Shown here piece after piece: positions 1-11,949 of a stretch of 64,000 nucleotides of DNA. The stretch spans positions 157,038 to 221,037 of the forward strand of contig NZ_JALPZO010000112.1 in assembly GCF_023507745.1 (NCBI RefSeq), in the 5' to 3' direction. The notes beneath the pieces were generated by a model, which saw only the letters and a program-made list of their open reading frames with translations, made no database searches and was not told where the DNA came from. The DNA comes from Vreelandella olivaria (GTDB lineage: Bacteria; Pseudomonadota; Gammaproteobacteria; Pseudomonadales; Halomonadaceae). Every line of letters starts with the position of its first letter. Position 1 is the first letter of the stretch. The translations under genes and the position numbers were made by a program.

Positions 1-1360
1 TATCATCTAAGCAGCCAATGTGCTTTACCGTCACCCGTTTTAACTCTTGATACAGATTTTTTGGATCGGGGGCCAGCTCCTCAACGTCTTTGAAACCACC
101 CGCGAAGCTGTGTGCTGCATCACCGGTTTCAATTAGGGCTGGCTGGGTAGCGGTGCAGAGTACAACGCTAGCGTGATAATTCAGCGCGAGTTCATCCAAC
201 GCGGCCACACTTGGCCGCAGCAAGGGCAGGGGCATTGTCTGTGCTTCATCCAGGATAACGACACTACGAGCAATATTGTGCAACTTACGGCAACGCGATG
301 TTTTGGCGGCAAATAGGCTTTCCAGGAACTGCACCGATGTAGTTACGATAATCGGTGCATCCCAGTTTTCGCTGTCGCGTCTGAGTTTATCAAGACTAGC
401 TTTGTCGCCTTTTGACGCTTTTTCAGCATCAAAGGTGCTGTGGTGTTCGAGCACTGCTTCAGCGCCATATTTGCCCAGCGCCTTCCGAAACACCGCAGCG
501 TTCTGCTCGACGATGCTGGTAAAGGGGATAACGTAGATAACGCGATCCATACCGTGGGTGATGGCGTGATCCAGCGCGAAGGCTAGGGAGGCCAAAGTTT
601 TGCCACCGCCAGTGGGCACTGTAAGGCTGAAACAGCCGGGTCTCATTCCCGCTTTGTTACGTACCTCACGCAGGATATGCCCACGTAATCGGTTAATACC
701 TTTTTCGGTGTCGAAGGTTTCCAGATGTTGACTGAGCGCTTCGCGAAGCAGCGTTAGCGAAACGCCGCCCCCGCGTTGCCGTGCCAAGCCGTTTTCATGT
801 TGGGCGTAGAAGGTTTCAGTATCGATATAGTCCGCATCGACCAAGCATGAAAATAGCATTCTGGTGAGAAACGCAAGCTGAAAGAACCCCCGTTCTGAAC
901 GCTGGGTAAATGTGCCGGGAGGAAGTAGCTCCTGTGGAAGCGTAAGCTCATCTTGCCAAGCGCTATCTATCGCAGGGATGTCCGCTTTAAGGCGCTCACT
1001 AAGCGGGGAGCGTTCACCTGAATCACGGCCATTGGCTAAGCCAGCATGGTGCCCTGCAATGGCATAAGCTAGCAGGTCGCCTACCCCCCCTTCGAAGCGT
1101 TGTTTAGCGATAATAGCGCCTGCGGTGGAATGATCAACTCGTTCCGGGGAGCCTTCCAGCCGCCGCTGAAAAAGCGCGCTGTATTTGCCTAAATCATGCA
1201 AAAGACCCGCTGCATAACCGGCATCAGCCATACCGAAGCGTTCGGCGCGTGTTGCTGCCATCTCGGCGACACACTTTAAGTGATCATCTAGTGCCTGCCA
1301 GGATTGCTTGTCTGTTTTGGGAAGTGAATGAGCGTAAAAGCGTGGCGTTTTATATGGCAT
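1..1360 (-). CDS. cas3: CRISPR-associated helicase/nuclease Cas3, N-terminal part (runs off left edge)
   Basis: Reading the minus strand from the ATG at 1358-1360 gives an open frame of 453 codons that reaches the window edge without a stop. An N-terminal HD nuclease domain is visible: His11, His27, the HD pair at 55-56 (LLHDLGKYS), His77 and the HH pair at 104-105. It is followed by a superfamily 2 helicase: Walker A VPTGGGKT at about 248-255, Walker B DEAQ at about 371-374, and a CTATQP motif III near 402. Cas3 cuts and unwinds DNA marked by Cascade. The N-terminal HD order, the DEAQ box and the N-terminus (FYAHSLP) resemble type I-C Cas3; the subtype is an inference. An in-frame stop (TAA at 1397-1399) lies upstream and no other ATG lies between. 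In I-C loci cas3 is usually the first gene, so cas5-cas8c-cas7-cas4-cas1-cas2 and the array would lie left of the window. Confidence 0.9.
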   Translation of the reverse strand, partial: MPYKTPRFYAHSLPKTDKQSWQALDDHLKCVAEMAATRAERFGMADAGYAAGLLHDLGKYSALFQRRLEGSPERVDHSTAGAIIAKQRFEGGVGDLLAYAIAGHHAGLANGRDSGERSPLSERLKADIPAIDSAWQDELTLPQELLPPGTFTQRSERGFFQLAFLTRMLFSCLVDADYIDTETFYAQHENGLARQRGGGVSLTLLREALSQHLETFDTEKGINRLRGHILREVRNKAGMRPGCFSLTVPTGGGKTLASLAFALDHAITHGMDRVIYVIPFTSIVEQNAAVFRKALGKYGAEAVLEHHSTFDAEKASKGDKASLDKLRRDSENWDAPIIVTTSVQFLESLFAAKTSRCRKLHNIARSVVILDEAQTMPLPLLRPSVAALDELALNYHASVVLCTATQPALIETGDAAHSFAGGFKDVEELAPDPKNLYQELKRVTVKHIGCLDD

Positions 1361-1561
1361 GATGCATGGCTCATTATGATTAGTCGTTTGGTTACCTTAG
1401 CCTTAAAGCGTAGGCTTTTGCCATAGCAAAATGCTTACATCATTCAAGCCACTGTTACCCATCAAGGCAGCCATGGCTCCCCGCCGCGCTTTTGCCTACA
1501 ATAGGTTCCTTTGTCACGGGCGGTATGTGCCGTGTTTCACTGAATTCAGGTCAAGGGATAA

Positions 1562-3614
<2,053 letters not shown>

Positions 3615-3649
3615 AAGTACCTTCCTTGCTTGTATAGGCATTCGCCGGT

Positions 3650-3677
3650 GGTATATACGAATTGGTATATGCGAATG
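3650..3677. repeat. Two tandem 14-bp near-identical repeats upstream of the SIMPL gene
   Basis: GGTATATACGAATT (3650-3663) is followed directly by GGTATATGCGAATG (3664-3677), 12 of 14 bases identical. An ATTCGC/GCGAAT inverted pair flanks the block. It lies 36-63 bp upstream of the SIMPL start codon, where a promoter or operator is expected. A related element sits at the same distance before the small gene at 32683-32841 (see findings). Confidence 0.5.
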
Positions 3678-3816
3678 TGACGTTGCTTGGAATCAAGCGA
3701 TTCAGGAAAGTTCACTGGCTAAGAGTGGATCAAAAACAGTTGCTTATTGTTTGCATGGTTTGTGCATTATCCTACATGCAGCCATTATGTATGGGTAATA
3801 CGCTAAGGATAGGCTT

Positions 3817-4923
3817 ATGTCGAAATTGTCGGATGAGGATTATCGCAGTATTCCTTTGAATGCTACGTTGGCTATTGCAGCGCTGGTAGTGATCATTGCG
3901 GGCATGAAGGTCGGTGCAGACCTGCTGGTACCCCTGTTGCTGGCGATATTTATTGCGGTGGTATGTACATCTCCTGTGCAGTGGCTACATGGTTGGGGGC
4001 TGAATCTTCGTGCTGCTGTATTTATTACCCTGCTGGTGTTGTTGGGGTTTATATCCCTTATCGGCATACTGGTGGTCAACAGCTTTGGTACATTTATCGA
4101 AGCGCTGCCCGATATAGAGGCGCGCCTATACGAGCACTATTGGCATCTGCTCAATACCCTCGCTGCACATGGTATGGCGATCAACCCCGATCAATTGGGG
4201 CAACTGTTCAACATGGAAGAGGATGAGTCGTGGGTGCCTAAGCTGCTGGGTGAGCTTGGCAACCTGTTTATGCAGGCCAGTGTTGTGGCGTTGCTGGTCA
4301 TTTTCATGCTGTTCGAAACACTGAATTTTCGAGCCAAAATATCCCGTGCGCTTGAAAATCCAGCGCCAAGCCTGAAGCGTTTTAGCGAGTTTAGCCTGAC
4401 GCTGAAGCGCTATCTGGCGGTTAAAACGGTGATTAGCCTTGCTACAGGGGTGCTGGTGTGGCTCGCCTGTCTGATCGTGGGGGTTGAGTTTGCACTACTG
4501 TGGGGTGTGCTGGCTTTTGCACTTAACTTTATTCCCAATATTGGCTCGGCACTTGCGGCGATTCCGCCGGTACTGTTGTTACTGGTCGCTCAGGACGGCG
4601 GGGTATTCCAGGCGCTCATACTTGCATCGGCTTACCTGGTCATCAATTTTGTGTTGGGAAACCTTATTGAACCGCGGGTAATGGGGCAGGCACTGGGACT
4701 TTCCACGTTTGTCGCGTTTCTTTCTCTTGTGGTGTGGGGATGGATCTTTGGGGCTGTTGGAATGCTGCTTTCGGTCGTCCTGACCATGACACTTAAAATT
4801 GCCTTGGACAGCCATCCACAAACGCGTTGGATGGCCCATCTTTTGGGGCCAGGTAAACGCAGAACGAGCGAGAAGTGCCGCTCGGTTGAAGCGCGTAAAC
4901 CACCTTGGGAGAGGGAAAACTAG
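3817..4923 (+). CDS. AI-2E family transporter (PerM/YhhT-like permease)
   Basis: 368 residues with the eight-helix layout of the AI-2E/PerM family. There are paired N-terminal helices (~17-45, IAALVVIIAGM), a third around 66-95 and a soluble segment ~95-150 rich in Asp/Glu. The C-terminal bundle (~155-330) contains the conserved FALNFIPNIGSALAAIPP stretch and the LVVWGWIFGAVGMLLSVVLT helix. The family includes the TqsA quorum-signal exporter and Na+/H+ antiporters, so the substrate cannot be named. Start: ATG with AAGGA nine bases upstream. The C-terminal ~30 residues are basic and low in complexity. Confidence 0.85.
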   Translation: MSKLSDEDYRSIPLNATLAIAALVVIIAGMKVGADLLVPLLLAIFIAVVCTSPVQWLHGWGLNLRAAVFITLLVLLGFISLIGILVVNSFGTFIEALPDIEARLYEHYWHLLNTLAAHGMAINPDQLGQLFNMEEDESWVPKLLGELGNLFMQASVVALLVIFMLFETLNFRAKISRALENPAPSLKRFSEFSLTLKRYLAVKTVISLATGVLVWLACLIVGVEFALLWGVLAFALNFIPNIGSALAAIPPVLLLLVAQDGGVFQALILASAYLVINFVLGNLIEPRVMGQALGLSTFVAFLSLVVWGWIFGAVGMLLSVVLTMTLKIALDSHPQTRWMAHLLGPGKRRTSEKCRSVEARKPPWEREN

Positions 4924-4948
4924 CTACCGCCGACTCTGTCGGCGGTAG
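4924..4948. terminator. Hairpin between the convergent permease gene and trxA
   Basis: A perfect 10-bp stem, CTACCGCCGA (4924-4933) with TCGGCGGTAG (4939-4948), encloses a 5-nt loop. On the minus strand it is followed by CTAGTTTT, so it best suits the end of trxA; on the plus strand it is followed by G residues, not U. It may act from both sides. Confidence 0.6.
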
Positions 4949-4962
4949 TAGGGGGGGCTGAC

Positions 4963-5286
4963 TTATGCGTTTTGGTCGATGAACTGGGTCAGCTGTGATT
5001 TAGACTGGGCGCCGACCAAAGAGGCGACTTTGGTACCAGACTTGAACAGCATGACCGTTGGAACGCCGCGTACACCTTGCTCAGCAGCAATTTCAGGTGC
5101 GTCATCCACGTTAACGCTAACCACTTTCAGATTGTCGCCACGCTCAGCAGCAACTTCATCAACAACAGGTGCCATTACTTTGCAGGGACCGCACCAGGGG
5201 GCCCAGAATTTCAGCAGGACAGGCTGTTCGGCGTTGAGGACTTCTTGCTCGAAATTGGCGTTGGTGACATCAACATTATTAGCCAT
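4963..5286 (-). CDS. trxA: Thioredoxin
   Basis: 107 residues, standard for thioredoxin 1, the cytosolic dithiol reductant that serves ribonucleotide reductase, PAPS reductase and others. The active site WCGPC puts the catalytic cysteines at 32 and 35; the cis-Pro loop is RGVPTVMLF. Start at 5286 is chosen because GGGAG lies six bases upstream; a longer frame from 5340 lacks a site. Unusual: the segment before the active site reads VLLKFWAPWCGPC, so the buried Asp26 of classical thioredoxins is replaced by Lys. It is divergent from cysB. PAPS reductase (cysH) just beyond cysB is a classical client. Confidence 0.95.
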   Translation of the reverse strand: MANNVDVTNANFEQEVLNAEQPVLLKFWAPWCGPCKVMAPVVDEVAAERGDNLKVVSVNVDDAPEIAAEQGVRGVPTVMLFKSGTKVASLVGAQSKSQLTQFIDQNA

Positions 5287-6605
<1,319 letters not shown>

Positions 6606-6625
6606 ACAAGTGAGCTCCACTGCAC

Positions 6626-6676
6626 CCAAAAAAGATGAACCATAGTACCCAGAGATATTGGCCCTGGGCGCTATGG
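6626..6676 (-). terminator. Probable cysH terminator (between convergent cysB and cysH)
   Basis: CCATAG...CTATGG (6640-6645/6671-6676) encloses CCCAG/CTGGG (6648-6652/6664-6668). On the minus strand the stem is followed, after TTCATC, by a run of six T (6628-6633). The gap before the T run makes it less than textbook. Confidence 0.45.
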
Positions 6677-6694
6677 ATCACTCATTGCTGTGTA

Positions 6695-7315
6695 TCAATG
6701 CTGCAGATGCAGGCCGCATTCGCGTTTATCTTCCACTTTGGTGGGGTCGAAGTAGTCGAAGTTGTTGGGCAGGTCATGGGCTTGCAGGTACTGATACATG
6801 TCTTTGGCGCTCCACTGCAGTAGCGGTGCTACTTTTAACAGGCCGTCGCTGTTGCGGCTAACCACCTGCATTTTTGCGCGCTCGGGCGTATCTTCTGCGC
6901 GTAGCGCCGTAAACCAGACATCTGGCTGCATTTCTTTTAGAGCGCGCTCAAACGGTTCGATTTTCACTTCCTGGGTAAACGCGGCATGGCCTGGATCGTC
7001 GATGCCTGGCATGGGTCCCTCCAACGCTTCGCGGTGGGCGCGTGTTCGTTTGGGTAGAAAGCTCACCATATTTAGCTTAAGGCGTTGAATTAACTCATTG
7101 GCAAATTGGTATGTTGCCGCTGTGTTATAGCCGCTGTCCATCCATACGATGGGAGTATCAGGGCGCACCTGGGTCACCATATGCAGGATAACTGCCTCAA
7201 ATGGACGAAAGTTGGTGGTGCAGATGGGGTGCTTGCCCTGATGAAACGCCCACTCAATCAAGGCTTGGGGGTTATTGGCAAAGTCACGGTTGATCACTTC
7301 AAGTGATGAGGACAT
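6695..7315 (-). CDS. cysH: Phosphoadenylyl-sulfate (PAPS) reductase family protein
   Basis: 206 residues from the ATG at 7315, which has AAGGAGG four bases upstream. The adenosine-phosphosulfate reductase fold is recognisable: ICTTNFRPFEAVILHM (PP-loop region), PIVWMDSGYNTAATYQF, and the C-terminal catalytic ECGLH. The paired-cysteine motif of [4Fe-4S] APS reductases is absent, so it fits the PAPS-reducing, thioredoxin-dependent class, which makes sulfite for cysteine synthesis. It is shorter than E. coli CysH (244 residues), mainly before the ECGLH tail, and the PP-loop is atypical, so the substrate assignment is inferred. The neighbour cysB supports the sulfur role. Confidence 0.88.
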   Translation of the reverse strand: MSSSLEVINRDFANNPQALIEWAFHQGKHPICTTNFRPFEAVILHMVTQVRPDTPIVWMDSGYNTAATYQFANELIQRLKLNMVSFLPKRTRAHREALEGPMPGIDDPGHAAFTQEVKIEPFERALKEMQPDVWFTALRAEDTPERAKMQVVSRNSDGLLKVAPLLQWSAKDMYQYLQAHDLPNNFDYFDPTKVEDKRECGLHLQH

Positions 7316-7432
7316 GCTGCCTCCTTGTCGTAAAAACATGGTTAGCCATAGGCTACCAAAGGGGAGGTGCTTCTCCCCAATACCGTTTAGTTAGGCTTTT
7401 ATATTTCTTTTTGATTTAAGACGCTTTAGTGT

Positions 7433-8788
7433 TTATTCCAATGCACCGATGAGGTGGCGGATTTTATCCAGTGTTTCGGTGTACTCCTCTTCCGCCTTTG
7501 AGTCTGCGACAAGCCCGCCGCCGCCCCACACGTGCAGCGTACCTGCATCCGCCACCATGGTGCGGATGGCAATGGAAGTGTCCATGCTACCTCTGGTATC
7601 AATATAGCCCAGGCTGCCGCAGTAAACACTGCGCTGGCAAGGCTCCAGCTCATCGATAATCTGCATGGCACGTATTTTGGGCGCACCGGTAATGGAGCCA
7701 CCAGGGAACGCGGCAGACAGAAGTGAAAGCGGCGTGTGCTGCTTTGAAAGCTGACCCTGTACCACACTGACGAGATGGTGGACATTGGGGTAGCTCTCTA
7801 GCTGGCAAAGCTGAGGAACACGGATGGTGCCAGGGTCGCATACCCGGCCCAGGTCGTTGCGCAATAGATCCACTATCATGACGTTTTCGGCACGATCTTT
7901 AGTGCTGCTGAGTAACTGCTCGGCGAGGGCAAGATCTTCTGCCGGTGTGGCACCTCGTGGGCGAGTACCTTTAATGGGACGGGTTTCCACCACTCTGTCC
8001 CGACACTGAATAAAACGCTCTGGTGAGAGTGACAGTACCGCCTGGTTTTTCCAGGCCATAAAACCAGAAAAAGGTGTTGGTGTTGCCTTGCGAAGACGTA
8101 AGTAGGCTTGCCACACATCCCCTTCATAATTGGCTGAAAACCGCTGGGCGAGATTGATCTGGTAGCAATCCCCCGCTCGTATATAGCGTTGCACGATAGT
8201 AAATCGCTTGGTGTACTCTGTCTGGCTAAGCTCCGCTGCAAAGGGGCTGGTCAGTTGAAAAGGAGTTCCTGGCGCCGTTGGTGCGCTCAGCCACTGTATG
8301 ACCTGTTTGCGTCGTTGAGGTGTGGCAACCAGCCATGCCTGTTGTGTCTCGTGATCGAACGTAATACACCAGTCATATAGGCCCAAACGTGCCATAGGCA
8401 GGCGCGTGACATGAGTGTGTTGGCTGGAGATGGCCAAGTGGTCGCGGCCCAAGTCATAGCTCCAGTAGCCAATGAGGCCACCTAAAAATGGCAACTCGCT
8501 GGAGAGCGGGCAGATGGGCAGCTGGTCAAGCATCCACTGTTGTTGTGCCGTAGGGTCTCCCGCCAGCGTCTCAGGTATTTGGAGTTGGGAGGAGTTAAAC
8601 ACCGGCTCTCCGTTAGGCATGATTTCCAGCGTTGCCAGTGCATCACTACTCATAATGTCATAACGCCCTGAGGCGGCCGGACGGCCACTATCCAATAGCA
8701 CTGCGCCTGGGCGTTGGCGCAGTCGTGAAAACGTCTCCAGCGGAGCGGGAGAGTAGGGCAGGGCTGTAATGGTCAACGCCGATGTCAT
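7433..8788 (-). CDS. pabB: Aminodeoxychorismate synthase component I
   Basis: 451 residues from the ATG at 8788 (MTSALTIT); the frame extends 11 codons further to 8821 and neither start has a strong ribosome site. It is a chorismate-utilising enzyme making 4-amino-4-deoxychorismate for folate. The conserved core reads ETRPIKGTRPRG; the Lys in PIKGT is the residue that distinguishes PabB from TrpE (PIAGT). FPGGSITGAPK and the C-terminal GGGLVADSKAEEEY are also present. No pabA or pabC is adjacent. The N-terminal ~150 residues match the tryptophan-binding-like PabB lobe. Confidence 0.92.
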   Translation of the reverse strand: MTSALTITALPYSPAPLETFSRLRQRPGAVLLDSGRPAASGRYDIMSSDALATLEIMPNGEPVFNSSQLQIPETLAGDPTAQQQWMLDQLPICPLSSELPFLGGLIGYWSYDLGRDHLAISSQHTHVTRLPMARLGLYDWCITFDHETQQAWLVATPQRRKQVIQWLSAPTAPGTPFQLTSPFAAELSQTEYTKRFTIVQRYIRAGDCYQINLAQRFSANYEGDVWQAYLRLRKATPTPFSGFMAWKNQAVLSLSPERFIQCRDRVVETRPIKGTRPRGATPAEDLALAEQLLSSTKDRAENVMIVDLLRNDLGRVCDPGTIRVPQLCQLESYPNVHHLVSVVQGQLSKQHTPLSLLSAAFPGGSITGAPKIRAMQIIDELEPCQRSVYCGSLGYIDTRGSMDTSIAIRTMVADAGTLHVWGGGGLVADSKAEEEYTETLDKIRHLIGALE

Positions 8789-8979
8789 GAAGCAAACGCC
8801 TAGCCAGGGGGGGCGGCACATTTTAGTGGTCGTTAATCCTGCATACCAGCAAAGGCTTTGACGCCTTTCTCACGCTTTATCAATCATTCCTCATGTTGTC
8901 TGTAGGATTGTTGACATTTGCAGGGGTACCTATACTTAATTTACAACGAAAGACGTATAAAATCTGGTATTTTGCATGG

Positions 8980-9008
8980 TTGACGGCACAATTATGTCAG
9001 GCTAAAGT
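8980..9008 (+). promoter_or_regulatory. Candidate promoter of the prp operon
   Basis: TTGACG (8980-8985), 17 bp, TAAAGT (9003-9008). It would start transcription around 9015, immediately before the palindromic operator. Read by eye only. Confidence 0.4.
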
Positions 9009-9020
9009 TCTTCTATTCCA

Positions 9021-9036
9021 TAATTGTCGACAATTA
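9021..9036. promoter_or_regulatory. 16-bp perfect palindrome, probable GntR operator
   Basis: TAATTGTCGACAATTA is a perfect 16-bp palindrome, three bases before the chosen gntR start codon and just downstream of a candidate promoter. Operators of FadR-subfamily GntR regulators have a central GTnnAC dyad (here GTCGAC). It suggests that the regulator represses its own operon. An imperfect relative, ATTGTTGACATT, occurs at 8907-8918. Confidence 0.7.
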
Positions 9037-9039
9037 GCC

Positions 9040-9783
9040 ATGACCTTACTTGTTTCTCCTTCCTGCCAGTCGGCTGATGCCCCCTTCGAACAGGTGTCAC
9101 CAGAAGTTCGCACGCTGGCCGAGCGGGTATTTCACCAATTACAAGATGCGATTGTACGTGGTGAGTTGGCTCCCGGCAGTAAAATTACCGAGCCGGGGCT
9201 TTCCAAAACGTATGGTATTTCCCGTGGGCCGCTGCGTGAAGCCATGCGCCGCCTGGAAGCTCACCGGCTAATTGAACGGGTGCCTCACGTGGGTGCGCGG
9301 GTCGTTAAACTTTCCATGAAAGAGCTGTTAGAGCTTTTCGATGTACGTGAAGCATTAGAGAGTATGGCGGCACGTTTGGCTGCTGAGCATATGTCGCCGG
9401 AAGAAATACAGGGGCTGCGCGATGTGCTGGCGCTGCACGAAGGTCAGGCTGATTTAAAGCGGGGTGAAGCCTATTACCAAAGGGAAGGTGACCTGGATTT
9501 TCATTATCGCATTGTGCAAGGCAGCCATAACAAAATGCTGATGAACCTGTTATGCGATGACCTCTATTATCTGGTGCGTCTCTACCGCACTCAGTTCAGT
9601 GCCAGTGGCACGCGGCCCCAGCGGGCGTTTGTAGAGCACCACCGTATTGTGGACGCCATTGAAGCGGGTGATGCCGAGCTGGCCGAACTGCTCATGCGCC
9701 GCCATGTCAGTGCCTCCCGAGCCAACGTGGCAGACCGCTACGCCGCCATTCTCGAACAACAATCAACAACACCTGCGGATTAA
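9040..9783 (+). CDS. GntR-family (FadR-type) regulator of the methylcitrate operon
   Basis: 247 residues from ATG 9040. A longer frame from 8893 adds ~49 residues with no resemblance to a regulator and would put the palindrome inside the gene. The N-terminal winged helix (~25-90) includes LSKTYGISRGPLREAMRRLE. The C-terminal helical FCD effector domain (~95-235) includes LFDVREALE and the metal/ligand residues around DLDFHYRIVQGSHN. As the first gene before prpB-prpC-acnD-prpF it is most likely the propionate or 2-methylcitrate responsive repressor. This is inferred from position and family. Confidence 0.88.
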   Translation: MTLLVSPSCQSADAPFEQVSPEVRTLAERVFHQLQDAIVRGELAPGSKITEPGLSKTYGISRGPLREAMRRLEAHRLIERVPHVGARVVKLSMKELLELFDVREALESMAARLAAEHMSPEEIQGLRDVLALHEGQADLKRGEAYYQREGDLDFHYRIVQGSHNKMLMNLLCDDLYYLVRLYRTQFSASGTRPQRAFVEHHRIVDAIEAGDAELAELLMRRHVSASRANVADRYAAILEQQSTTPAD

Positions 9784-9825
9784 GTCAGTCTTGACCCGAA
9801 TATCCATGTTTAGGAGTTAACGCCC

Positions 9826-10728
9826 ATGTCTACAGCCAAACCCACCACACTTACTCCTGGTGCTCGCTTTCGTGCAGCGCTGGAGAGCAGTCGCCCGTTG
9901 CCTATTTTGGGCACAATTAATGCGTATACGGCAATGATGGCCGAACGCGTGGGGCACCAGGCGATTTATCTGTCCGGCGGAGGCGTGGCAAATGCTTCAT
10001 TTGGCCTGCCGGACCTGGGCATGACCACCATGAACGACGTGGTAGAAGACGCCCACCGTATTTGCGGTGCAACCGATCTGCCGTTGCTGGTAGATATCGA
10101 TACTGGCTGGGGTGGTGCCTTTAACATTGCGCGTACTGTCAAAGAGATGCAGCGCGCAGGCGTTGCCGCAGTGCACTTGGAGGATCAGGTAGCCCAAAAA
10201 CGCTGTGGTCACCGCCCCAATAAGGCCATTGTGTCCCAGCAAGAGATGGTTGACCGCATCAAGGCCGCCGCAGATGCCAGACTGGACCCGGATTTCTATT
10301 TGATAGCCCGCACTGATGCGTTCCAAAAAGAGGGGTTGGATGCGGCGATTGAGCGTGCTAACGCCTGCGTTGAAGCTGGTGCTGACGCCATCTTTGCTGA
10401 GGCGGTCCACACCCTGGATGACTACCAGGCGTTTTGTCAGCGGGTAAATGCTCCCATTCTGGCTAACATCACTGAATTTGGTGCAACGCCTCTGTTTACT
10501 CAGCAAGAGTTGGGCGAGGTTGGTTGTCGCATGGTGCTCTATCCGCTTTCGGCGTTCCGTGCCATGAATGCTGCAGCACTAAGAGTTTATCAAAGCATCT
10601 TCGATAACGGTCACCAAAAAGAGGTGGTGGATACCATGCAGACCCGCGATGAACTTTATGGCTTTTTGAACTACCACGATTTCGAGCAGAAACTGGACGC
10701 ACTTTTTGCAGAACAGCAGGACACCTGA
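9826..10728 (+). CDS. prpB: 2-methylisocitrate lyase
   Basis: 300 residues. It belongs to the isocitrate lyase/PEP mutase superfamily and cleaves 2-methylisocitrate to pyruvate and succinate, the last step of the methylcitrate cycle. Seen: [16 protein letters not shown] (metal-binding Asp residues), the catalytic loop KRCGHRPNK (about 125-133), and [11 protein letters not shown]. The ATG follows TAGGAG. It lies 42 bp after the GntR gene and 62 bp before prpC, as in one transcript. Confidence 0.96.
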   Translation: MSTAKPTTLTPGARFRAALESSRPLPILGTINAYTAMMAERVGHQAIYLSGGGVANASFGLPDLGMTTMNDVVEDAHRICGATDLPLLVDIDTGWGGAFNIARTVKEMQRAGVAAVHLEDQVAQKRCGHRPNKAIVSQQEMVDRIKAAADARLDPDFYLIARTDAFQKEGLDAAIERANACVEAGADAIFAEAVHTLDDYQAFCQRVNAPILANITEFGATPLFTQQELGEVGCRMVLYPLSAFRAMNAAALRVYQSIFDNGHQKEVVDTMQTRDELYGFLNYHDFEQKLDALFAEQQDT

Positions 10729-10790
10729 TGGCCGTTATTCACCATTTTAAGAACTAAAAATACAAAACAAAGCACAATAGGAGACACGAC

Positions 10791-11918
10791 ATGGCTGATA
10801 AACCCCTAGCAGGAGCAGGATTGCGAGGCCAAAGCGCAGGCGTCACTGCGCTATGTACAGTAGGTAAAACCGGTTCAGGATTAACTTATCGCGGTTTTGA
10901 TATTAAAGAACTGGCCGAAAAGGCCCAATTTGAAGAAGTGGCCTATCTATTATTGAAGGGTAAGCTACCGAACCGTACAGAACTGGATCACTATATTACC
11001 AAGCTAAAAGGGCTGCGCGGGCTGCCGGATGCGTTGAAAACCGTGCTTGAGCAGATTCCGAAAGAGGCCCATCCGATGGATGTAATGCGCACCGGTGCAT
11101 CCATGCTGGGTAACCTGGAAACAGAAGAGAGCTTCGACGAGCAGCAGGATGTTGCCGACCGACTGTTGGCCGTGCTGCCCTCCATCATTTGCTACTGGTA
11201 CCGCTTCAGTCATGACGGCGTTCGCATTGATACCGAAACCGATGATGCCTCCGTAGGTGGTCACTTCCTGCACATGTTGCGAGGTGAACCGGCGTCTGAG
11301 CTGCATGCCCGCGTCATGAATGTTTCGCTGATTCTCTACGCCGAGCACGAATTTAACGCATCCACCTTTACCGCCCGTGTGTGTGCCTCGACGCTTTCCG
11401 ATATGCACTCCTGTGTAACTGGCGCGATTGGCTCGCTGCGTGGCCCGTTGCATGGTGGTGCTAACGAAGCCGCCATGGCAATGATTGAGAACTGGGTATC
11501 ACCAGAAGAGGCCGAGAGTGAAATGCTGGGCATGCTGGAGCGCAAAGAGAAAATTATGGGCTTCGGCCACGCCATCTACCGGGAGTCAGACCCGCGTAAC
11601 GAGATTATTAAAGAGTGGTCGAAAAAATTAGCTGATGACGTGGGCGATACCGTGCTGTATCCCGTTTCCGTGCGCTGTGAAGAGGTTATGTGGCGCGAGA
11701 AGAAATTGTTCTGCAACGCGGATTTCTTCCATGCCAGTGCGTACCATTTTATGGATATTCCCACCAAGCTGTTCACACCGATTTTCGTTATGTCTCGGGT
11801 GACCGGCTGGGCAGCCCACGTGTTTGAACAGCGTGCCAATAACCGCATTATTCGCCCCAGCGCTGATTATATTGGCCCTGAGAAGAGTGAATGGGTGCCC
11901 ATCGAAGCGCGTGACTGA
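10791..11918 (+). CDS. prpC: 2-methylcitrate synthase
   Basis: 375 residues. It condenses propionyl-CoA with oxaloacetate. It is a short bacterial-type citrate synthase homologue: the active-site His is in LHGGANEAA (about 222-230), the second His in MGFGHAIYRESDPR (about 257-270), and a catalytic Asp is near the C-terminal third. Length and placement between prpB and acnD distinguish it from citrate synthase GltA (~425 residues). RBS AGGAG six to eight bases before the ATG. Confidence 0.96.
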   Translation: MADKPLAGAGLRGQSAGVTALCTVGKTGSGLTYRGFDIKELAEKAQFEEVAYLLLKGKLPNRTELDHYITKLKGLRGLPDALKTVLEQIPKEAHPMDVMRTGASMLGNLETEESFDEQQDVADRLLAVLPSIICYWYRFSHDGVRIDTETDDASVGGHFLHMLRGEPASELHARVMNVSLILYAEHEFNASTFTARVCASTLSDMHSCVTGAIGSLRGPLHGGANEAAMAMIENWVSPEEAESEMLGMLERKEKIMGFGHAIYRESDPRNEIIKEWSKKLADDVGDTVLYPVSVRCEEVMWREKKLFCNADFFHASAYHFMDIPTKLFTPIFVMSRVTGWAAHVFEQRANNRIIRPSADYIGPEKSEWVPIEARD

Positions 11919-11949
11919 CCGAGCCTGTGGTGACTAAGTGAGAGGCGTT

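Noticed and set aside
276..536. 86-codon plus-strand open frame at the left edge
   Set aside because: Mirror of the cas3 gene on the minus strand, which carries clear HD and helicase motifs.
1399..1416. Small hairpin between cas3 and serS
   Set aside because: Only 5 bp of stem and no clear partner gene end; not distinguishable from chance.
8907..8918. ATTGTTGACATT as a second GntR operator or -35 box
   Set aside because: Two mismatches to the palindrome and no well-spaced -10 box; kept only as a remark.
9997..10506. 169-codon open frame antisense to prpB
   Set aside because: Fully inside prpB on the other strand, without family features or a ribosome site.
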